A stretch of 64,000 nt of DNA from the NCBI GenBank assembly GCA_016718155.1, contig JADKEH010000006.1:186001-250000 (forward strand). The letters run 5' to 3'. Shown here piece after piece: positions 60,001 to 64,000 of this stretch. The stretch comes from Candidatus Rhodoferax randersensis. GTDB lineage: Bacteria > Pseudomonadota > Gammaproteobacteria > Burkholderiales > Burkholderiaceae_C. Below the pieces are notes generated by a model. It saw only the letters and a program-made list of their open reading frames with translations. It ran no database searches and had not been told where the DNA came from. A program made the position numbers and the translations under genes. How positions within the stretch are numbered: position 1 is the stretch's first letter; each line of letters opens with the position of its first letter.

Positions 60001-60570
60001 GGTGCCGATACGGCCGTCTACAGCGGCAAGCGCGCAGAATTCACCGTGAGCAAGACCAGCACCGGCCTGAGCGTCGTGGACAGCCGAGGCAGCGATGGCA
60101 CCGACACCTTGACCAACATCGAACGCCTGCAGTTCGCCGACGCTCGTGTGGCGATCGATACCGGTGCGGCCCAGTCCGCTGGAGGCACTGCCTTGCTGAT
60201 CGGCGCCGTGCTGGGCCAAGGCGCGCTGGCAGCCAAGAAACCATTGGTCGGTGCGGTGCTCGACTTGATTGACCAAGGCTACAGCTTTCAGACGCTCTCT
60301 GGCGCGGTGATGCGCCTGGACATCTGGGGCCTGTTGGCCAATGGCGGCGCCACCAGCGCCAGCAACACGCAGATCGCCAGCTACCTGCTCACCACCGTCA
60401 ATGGCACAACCCCGGATGCCACCACCCTGAACGCGGCCGTGACGGCGCTGGACAGCGAAACCGGTGCGGCCCAGGGGACCTTCCTCTGGCATCTGGCAGA
60501 GTCGGCGGCCAACCAGCAGCAGGTCAACCTGGTGGGGTTGGCTCAGAGCGGGCTGACCTATGAAGCCTGA
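57085..60570 (+). CDS. RTX protein 5: large RTX calcium-binding protein with internal T1SS-like domain and shared C-terminal domain
   Basis: 1161 residues, intact. It starts MAIINGTTADDTLIGTVGDD after a CAGGGGGAG ribosome site. About 730 residues of RTX blocks (GGNGNDSLYGEDGNDTLVGG and variants) alternate with beta motifs such as GVTVNLATGTA and NIEGVRGSEFNDTLTG. Residues ~730-830 look like a VCA0849-type secretion target domain (RDQFTLSPLVGALLTVTDF, DAIDVSQLLAD, GWQTVAVLQNV), which would normally end a protein. Here it is followed by TDRDDTLVGD, YYVDNATDLVVEADNA and the shared C-terminal domain ending SGLTYEA. No enzymatic domain seen; likely an extracellular or surface calcium-binding repeat protein. 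Confidence 0.9.
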   Translation: MAIINGTTADDTLIGTVGDDTLGGLDGNDNLSGGAGNDSLDGGNGNDSLYGEDGNDTLVGGAGADNLTGGAGNDSLDGGANTSGQNFDFAIYDDATSAVQVNLSLGTATGGGVGNDTLIGIEGVNGSAFDDLITGGATEDWFMGGAGNDTIDGGAGNDFVNYDDNSTTAGVTINLLTGVVSGGAGNDVLSNIEHVKGSIFSDTITGNAANNYIQGKAGDDIIDGGAGSDRAAYESASGGVTVSLVTNTSSGPDGNDTLISIESLRGSGFADNLTGNAGPNSFQCRGGDDLVYGGDGNDTLEGEGGSDTLFGEAGADTLDGGAGDDIIDGGVILDRINGTDYNWVRYTLATAGVTINLSGITGDGSTGQGVATGDASVGTDTLRNVNFIQGSNFNDIFTGSSALVFEQIEGGAGNDTLDGGAITDTLNYNNSNRVSYQNATGAGVTVDFIAGTAVGLAGSNAGSDTLVNFNLVRGSAFSDTLLGSDRTDVAEFFEGRDGNDTIDGRGGSDIARYDFATADVTVNLATGTATGAGVGTDTLLNIEGVQASPYDDNLIGGNAANGVSVLDGLFEYFLGGAGNDTIDGGQGYDLVAYTSSTAGVTVVLNDTQDGSASDGLGGTDVLKNIEGVRGSEFNDTLTGSNSATFESFEGLKGNDTINGQGGVDRVDYKNSRAGVTVNLTTGTAGDGEGGTDTLSNIEDVRGSRDFNDIITGNAADNKLEGMGGHDTVTGGAGRDQFTLSPLVGALLTVTDFQTGAGADAIDVSQLLADSANRGGYDISMDPFVAGYLRGQQSSADTQIQWDADASGPLGWQTVAVLQNVNVATLVRQNYSGIAIVGTDRDDTLVGDIWTDLIVAGLGNDTLDGGAGADRMEGGRGADTYYVDNATDLVVEADNALGIAPDPRPGLDLGGSIDKVIASVSFSLGAYVENLTLAAAAGNLSGTGNALDNVLLGNEGHNSFTGAGGNDNIDGGAGADTAVYSGKRAEFTVSKTSTGLSVVDSRGSDGTDTLTNIERLQFADARVAIDTGAAQSAGGTALLIGAVLGQGALAAKKPLVGAVLDLIDQGYSFQTLSGAVMRLDIWGLLANGGATSASNTQIASYLLTTVNGTTPDATTLNAAVTALDSETGAAQGTFLWHLAESAANQQQVNLVGLAQSGLTYEA
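59515..60548 (+). repeat. ~1.03-kb near-identical repeat, copy in RTX gene 5
   Basis: Partner of 54584-55614. The intact frame here shows which bases are missing in RTX gene 4. Confidence 0.88.
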
Positions 60571-60581
60571 CGCCGCCGACG

Positions 60582-61370
60582 TCAAAAGGAGTAGTTCACG
60601 CGTACGCCCAAGGCCCGGCGGCTGTGCCGGGGCTGCGCCACCGTGCCCACGGCCACGCCATCCTGGCGAAGCGTCGCATCGTTGCTGCGCCTGATGTTGA
60701 GGGCATCGAGTTCGGCAGTGATGCTGAGCTTGGCTACCAGTGCGGGCTGCAGCGTCAAAGTCAGCCGCAAGCCGCTCGCAGAGCGCGTCTTGAAGTCTAC
60801 GTCGTCGTAGACATGGCCGTCAAAACGAACTCGCAGTCGCTCGGGCTGCGCCAGCACCAACAGGGCGCTGCCAGTCAGACTGGCAGCCGAATGCAGCAGC
60901 CACTGTGTCTGGGCGCCGGTCAACCATCGCCAAGTGGTGTAGCGCTCGCGCAAGCCCAAGGTGCTGCCGTGTCCCTCAATGTCGCGCCGCCAGTGGTCCC
61001 ACTCGAACCCACCAATCAGGCTGCTGCCCGCCGTAAGTGGGTGTGCGGCTTCGAACCCGACCCGACCTTGCCGCGTGCCGGTGTTGCTTGCAAGCGGTGG
61101 TCCATCCTGCACTTGCCCGCGGTAGCGAATGCGGTGCTGGTAGAGGTCAGCTCGCGCACTCAGGCGCCAGTCACCCGCTTGGTACGCGGCCTCGCCCTGT
61201 AGACCAGGCAGCAGGCCGTGTTCCCGCACCAGTAGCCGGCCTTGGCTATCGACCTCCGCCATCTGGACTTGGCGAAGTCCGGCGCTAGCCGAGGCCTGCC
61301 ACTGCGCCCATGCGCCAGCGCCGGGTAGCAGCGTCAGTGCCAGGCCAAGGGTCGGGAGGACTGGTTTCAC
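60582..61370 (-). CDS. Putative outer-membrane beta-barrel protein
   Basis: 262 residues. A signal peptide (MKPVLPTLGLALTLLPGAGAWA) is followed by short alternating strands with aromatic ends, for example WQASASAGLRQVQMAEV, WRLSARADLYQHRIRY, LIGGFEWDHWRRDI and FKTRSASGLRLTLTLQP. The final sequence ALGVRVNYSF ends in Phe, the outer-membrane barrel signature. I recognise no named family; eight to twelve strands would fit the length. It is convergent with RTX gene 5, only 11 bp apart, and follows the lipoprotein gene at 61427 on the same strand by 56 bp, so the two may be co-transcribed. Confidence 0.72.
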   Translation of the reverse strand: MKPVLPTLGLALTLLPGAGAWAQWQASASAGLRQVQMAEVDSQGRLLVREHGLLPGLQGEAAYQAGDWRLSARADLYQHRIRYRGQVQDGPPLASNTGTRQGRVGFEAAHPLTAGSSLIGGFEWDHWRRDIEGHGSTLGLRERYTTWRWLTGAQTQWLLHSAASLTGSALLVLAQPERLRVRFDGHVYDDVDFKTRSASGLRLTLTLQPALVAKLSITAELDALNIRRSNDATLRQDGVAVGTVAQPRHSRRALGVRVNYSF

Positions 61371-61426
61371 GCTGGCGGCCGGTGGTCAAGAATGGAGCGC
61401 ACGCGCTCCAGGGTCATGACGCGGGG

Positions 61427-62452
61427 TCAAATGCGCGCCATCAAGCCGGCCCAGGTGGTGGTCAGCGTTTCGTCAACCGTGCCATCGCCATTTTTGTCGA
61501 CCCCAACACTCACGTTGCCGCTGTCAATCACGGTCAGGGTGGTGGAGGATTTGTCCGCGGCGGTGACGGTCATCACGCCTTGCGAGGGATACAGCGCCGA
61601 GGTGGCTTGTTTGAAGTCGGTGGTGGTTTTCACGGAGTAGTCCACGGCGCCCAACTTGGGTAGATTGCCGCTCATTGAGAAGTTGACGCCGTAGCTGGCG
61701 ACACCGTCTTTGACGCGACCACTGTAGCGGTAATTCTTCATCGTGATTTCGGTGCTGACGCCGTTTTGGGTGGTACCCATTCTCAAGGTGTTGCCGGTGG
61801 CGGCGATGGCCATATCCTGGCCGCTGGCCTGCGTGATGGTGACGGTCATGTCGCCATTGGCGGTCGAGGTCTGCGCACCGCGTGTCTCCGAGAAGCCGGT
61901 GAAAGTCGCGCCCAGCGTGGCGCTCCAGGCGGACGTGGGTGTTGGCATGCCGCTGACCGCGTTGAAGGTTAGCGCCATCGCTCCATTGAGCGTGGTGGTC
62001 ACGTCCATCTTGCAGTTAGTGGCCGAAATGCTGAAGCTGTCGCCTGGCGACATCACCACGGCGCTGGCGAGATTGACCGTGAGTGAGGTGCTCCCTCCCA
62101 ACGGGCAAGGCATGCTTCGGCTGGTGGTAACCCCCACCGCCAGCGCCGGCACCGAGCGGCCTTCCAGCGCGCGGTAGAGCTGCTGCAGGCTCAGGGCGAT
62201 CAGGCCTTGCGACGGCTTAGTGATGGAGACGCCGGTAACGAAGTCGCTGCCGCTGTCGACGTGCCCGTTCAGGGCGGAGGCCGCGCTGTAGCCGTGCGCG
62301 CTCGCCTCCTGCGCGTTGGCGGAGCTGATCAGCGCGCTCGCCACCGGAGGCGGCGTTGGCTCACTGCCGCCGCTACCACCGCCGCACGCGCCCAGTAGCA
62401 AGGTGGCGCCCCATGTCAGGGCGAGAGAAGCTCGGGTGGGCTTGTGTTTCAT
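61427..62452 (-). CDS. Hypothetical lipoprotein
   Basis: 341 residues. The N-terminus has a lipobox, LLLGACGGGSGG, followed by a Gly/Ser/Pro linker (EPTPPP), so it should be lipid-anchored in the envelope. The rest is rich in Ser/Thr and beta-strand patterns (LSLQQLYRALEG, TVNLASAVVMSPGDSFSISATNC, GDMTVTITQASG, KNYRYSGRVKDG). A late DKNGDGTVDETL resembles an EF-hand-like calcium loop or dockerin half-motif. I do not recognise the family. It is immediately upstream of the beta-barrel gene and probably shares its transcript. Confidence 0.75.
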   Translation of the reverse strand: MKHKPTRASLALTWGATLLLGACGGGSGGSEPTPPPVASALISSANAQEASAHGYSAASALNGHVDSGSDFVTGVSITKPSQGLIALSLQQLYRALEGRSVPALAVGVTTSRSMPCPLGGSTSLTVNLASAVVMSPGDSFSISATNCKMDVTTTLNGAMALTFNAVSGMPTPTSAWSATLGATFTGFSETRGAQTSTANGDMTVTITQASGQDMAIAATGNTLRMGTTQNGVSTEITMKNYRYSGRVKDGVASYGVNFSMSGNLPKLGAVDYSVKTTTDFKQATSALYPSQGVMTVTAADKSSTTLTVIDSGNVSVGVDKNGDGTVDETLTTTWAGLMARI

Positions 62453-62635
62453 GTGTGTTCCCCTTAAAGTAAAAGTGCGCTCGTAGCCGCTCTGCGGGTG
62501 ATGCGGGCAACAAACTTGGCGTATTCTGTCATCGAATTCGCGACGTCAGCGTGAAATGCGGTCCAGGCGTCAGTGTCTGTACCGGTTGCCCGCTGCGCGC
62601 GTTGGCCCGCCACGCAACAGAACCGGAGCTTCGAC

Positions 62636-64000
62636 ATGGCAGCGAATTGGACCCTCGAACAAGTACTTCAGCAACTCAATTCGGGCCGTAGCTGGACCGG
62701 ATCGACCATTAGCTACGCCTTTCCAGGCTCCAGCTCTGGGCTGTATTCAGACGGCGAGGCGGCGGCGTTCCGAGAACTCAACAGCACCCAGCAGGACACG
62801 TTTGCGCAGGCGATTCAGACCTGGGACGACCTGATAGCTCCCAATTTTCAGCAAACCAATTCGGCGTCATCGAACATCGAGGTGGGCTTTACGACGTCCA
62901 ACATTGGGTACGCGCACGCGTACTATCCCAACAACGGCAGCGTCTGGTTTCTGACTGGCTCGGACGTGGCTACCGCCAGTATCGGCTCCTATGGCTTTTG
63001 TACCATGATCCATGAACTGGGCCACGCGCTGGGGCTGCAGCATATGGGTAACTACAACGGCGAGGGCACCTGGACCCCGTCTTCGTTTCAGGACTCGCGC
63101 GTGTTGTCGATCATGTCCTACTTCGGGCCCAGCGGCGGCATTCGCTCCAGCGAGATCATGTCGGCCGATTGGACCGCGGCCAGCGGCACCTACTACTCGC
63201 CGCAAACCCCGATGCTCAACGACGTGATGGCCATTCAGACGATCTACGGCGCCTCCAGCACCACCCGCACTGGCGACACGGTCTACGGCTTTGGCAGCAA
63301 CATTGCCGGCACGGCCGCCAACGTGTACGACTTCACGCGCAACCTCAACCCGGTCTTGACCCTGTTCGATTCCGCCGGCACCGACACGCTGAACCTGAGT
63401 GGCTGGAACACCGCGTCGTTTGTTTACCTGGAAGCGGGTGTCTACTCGTCGGCCAACGACATGACGAACAACATCGTGATCGCCTATGGCAGCGTCATCG
63501 AAAACGCCGTCGGTGGGGGCGGCAATGACGTGCTCACTGGCAACTCGGCGGCCAATCGGCTTGACGGCGGCAGCGGTAACGACCAGCTTGACGGCGGTAG
63601 CGGCAACGACACGCTGGTGGGCGGCGCTGGCAATGACACCCTGACCGGCGGCTTGGGGGACGACACGGCGGTATTCAGTGGCAGTTTCGCCAGCTACAGC
63701 ATCTCGTACAACGCAGCCAACGTGAGTTACTCGATCTCGGGTGGCACGACCGGTAGTGACGTGATCTTCGGGGTGGAACTATTCCAGTTCAGCGACCTGT
63801 TGCGCCCGGCCAGCCAACTGTTGGTGGTGGACGCGCTGGCCCCGACCTTGGTCAGTTCCTCACCGGCGGACAACGCCAGCAGCGTGGCCATCGGCGCCAA
63901 CCTGAGCTTGAACTTCAGCGAAACCGTGCAGGCTGGCAGCGGCAGCATCACGCTCTTCAACGCCAACGGCACGGTGGCACGTACCATCGCCGTCACCGAC
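62636..64000 (+). CDS. RTX protein 6: M10 (serralysin-like) metalloprotease, cut by the window's right edge
   Basis: 455 codons are visible and the frame stays open to the last base. It starts MAANWTLEQVLQQLNSGRSW with no signal peptide. The protease domain has AFAQAIQTWDD-like helix (TFAQAIQTWDDLIAPNF), zinc motif HELGHALGLQH at residues 126-136, Met-turn VLSIMSYFGP and MLNDVMAIQTIYGA. An M10_C-type beta segment (TLNLSGWNTASFVYLEAGVYSS, VIENAVGG) leads into RTX repeats (GNDQLDGGSGNDTLVGGAGND). The start of an SbsA-type Ig domain follows (SSSPADNASSVAIGANLSLNF). It is closer to classical serralysins than RTX protein 1. Whether it carries the shared C-terminal domain lies outside the window. 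Confidence 0.88.
   Translation, partial: MAANWTLEQVLQQLNSGRSWTGSTISYAFPGSSSGLYSDGEAAAFRELNSTQQDTFAQAIQTWDDLIAPNFQQTNSASSNIEVGFTTSNIGYAHAYYPNNGSVWFLTGSDVATASIGSYGFCTMIHELGHALGLQHMGNYNGEGTWTPSSFQDSRVLSIMSYFGPSGGIRSSEIMSADWTAASGTYYSPQTPMLNDVMAIQTIYGASSTTRTGDTVYGFGSNIAGTAANVYDFTRNLNPVLTLFDSAGTDTLNLSGWNTASFVYLEAGVYSSANDMTNNIVIAYGSVIENAVGGGGNDVLTGNSAANRLDGGSGNDQLDGGSGNDTLVGGAGNDTLTGGLGDDTAVFSGSFASYSISYNAANVSYSISGGTTGSDVIFGVELFQFSDLLRPASQLLVVDALAPTLVSSSPADNASSVAIGANLSLNFSETVQAGSGSITLFNANGTVARTIAVTD

Noticed and set aside
1..64000. tRNA, rRNA, transposase, integrase or phage genes
   Set aside because: None could be recognised by reading either strand; the only mobile-type sequences are the short palindromic repeats.

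Overview
The window is high-GC DNA (apart from a few suspect tracts) from a Gram-negative bacterium, most likely a betaproteobacterium of the Burkholderiales, probably Comamonadaceae-like. This is inferred from the style of the housekeeping genes (holA-proA, ycaO, phaC with a TetR gene, sppA, a class I DAHP synthase) and from the TonB-dependent receptor, outer-membrane beta-barrels and RTX proteins. No rRNA, tRNA, CRISPR array, transposase or prophage gene was recognised.

Layout. (1) 1-8.2 kb: an amino-acid uptake and catabolism block on the + strand: arginine N-succinyltransferase, TonB-dependent receptor, LAO-type binding protein, two polar amino-acid permeases, a succinylglutamate desuccinylase/aspartoacylase-family hydrolase and the ABC ATPase. 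(2) 8.3-10.8 kb: holA and proA (proA with two compensating frame breaks). (3) 10.9-19.3 kb: an RCC1-repeat lipoprotein with a frame break, a TPR protein, PHA synthase phaC (frame break) divergent from a TetR regulator, a small membrane protein, an ABC1/AarF-type kinase and a second small membrane protein. (4) 19.3-24.7 kb: uracil-DNA glycosylase-family gene, ycaO, a MASE2-GGDEF diguanylate cyclase and a type II NADH dehydrogenase. (5) 24.7-30.8 kb, minus strand: an oligopeptide/dipeptide ABC operon in the order binding protein, ATPase, ATPase, permease, permease, broken by repeats and by an implausible 180-nt G/C-only tract. (6) 30.9-37 kb: secreted cyclophilin, sppA, secreted beta-propeller protein, DAHP synthase. 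(7) 37-64 kb: a CHASE2 nucleotide cyclase, a FecR-TPR-beta-barrel fusion, and then a large array of RTX calcium-binding proteins.

The RTX array is the most distinctive part. Five tandem RTX genes (42.7-60.6 kb) end in the same ~130-residue C-terminal domain, which resembles DUF4214. They differ in their N-terminal cargo: an M10 metalloprotease, delta-60 repeats, or RTX repeats alone. A sixth gene, an M10 protease with RTX repeats, runs off the right edge. A LuxR-type regulator sits inside the array, and a beta-barrel protein and a lipoprotein follow it. No type I secretion ABC transporter, membrane-fusion protein or TolC gene is present, so the exporter must be elsewhere. The CHASE2-cyclase and FecR-TPR-barrel genes next to the array could be a sensor and envelope component linked to it; that is inference.

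Dispersed structure. Six copies of a REP-like hairpin element occur between 8 and 39 kb. Their stem bases covary (GGACAGA/TCTGTCC versus GGGTCAGA/TCTGACCC). A second, well-known type of short palindromic repeat lies in the oligopeptide operon.

Data quality. Several conserved genes carry one- or two-base indels (proA, the RCC1 lipoprotein, phaC, the DppB-type permease, the fourth RTX gene), and there are two homopolymer-rich G/C tracts. These look more like sequencing or assembly errors than a wave of pseudogenes. No gap between genes exceeds about 300 bases.
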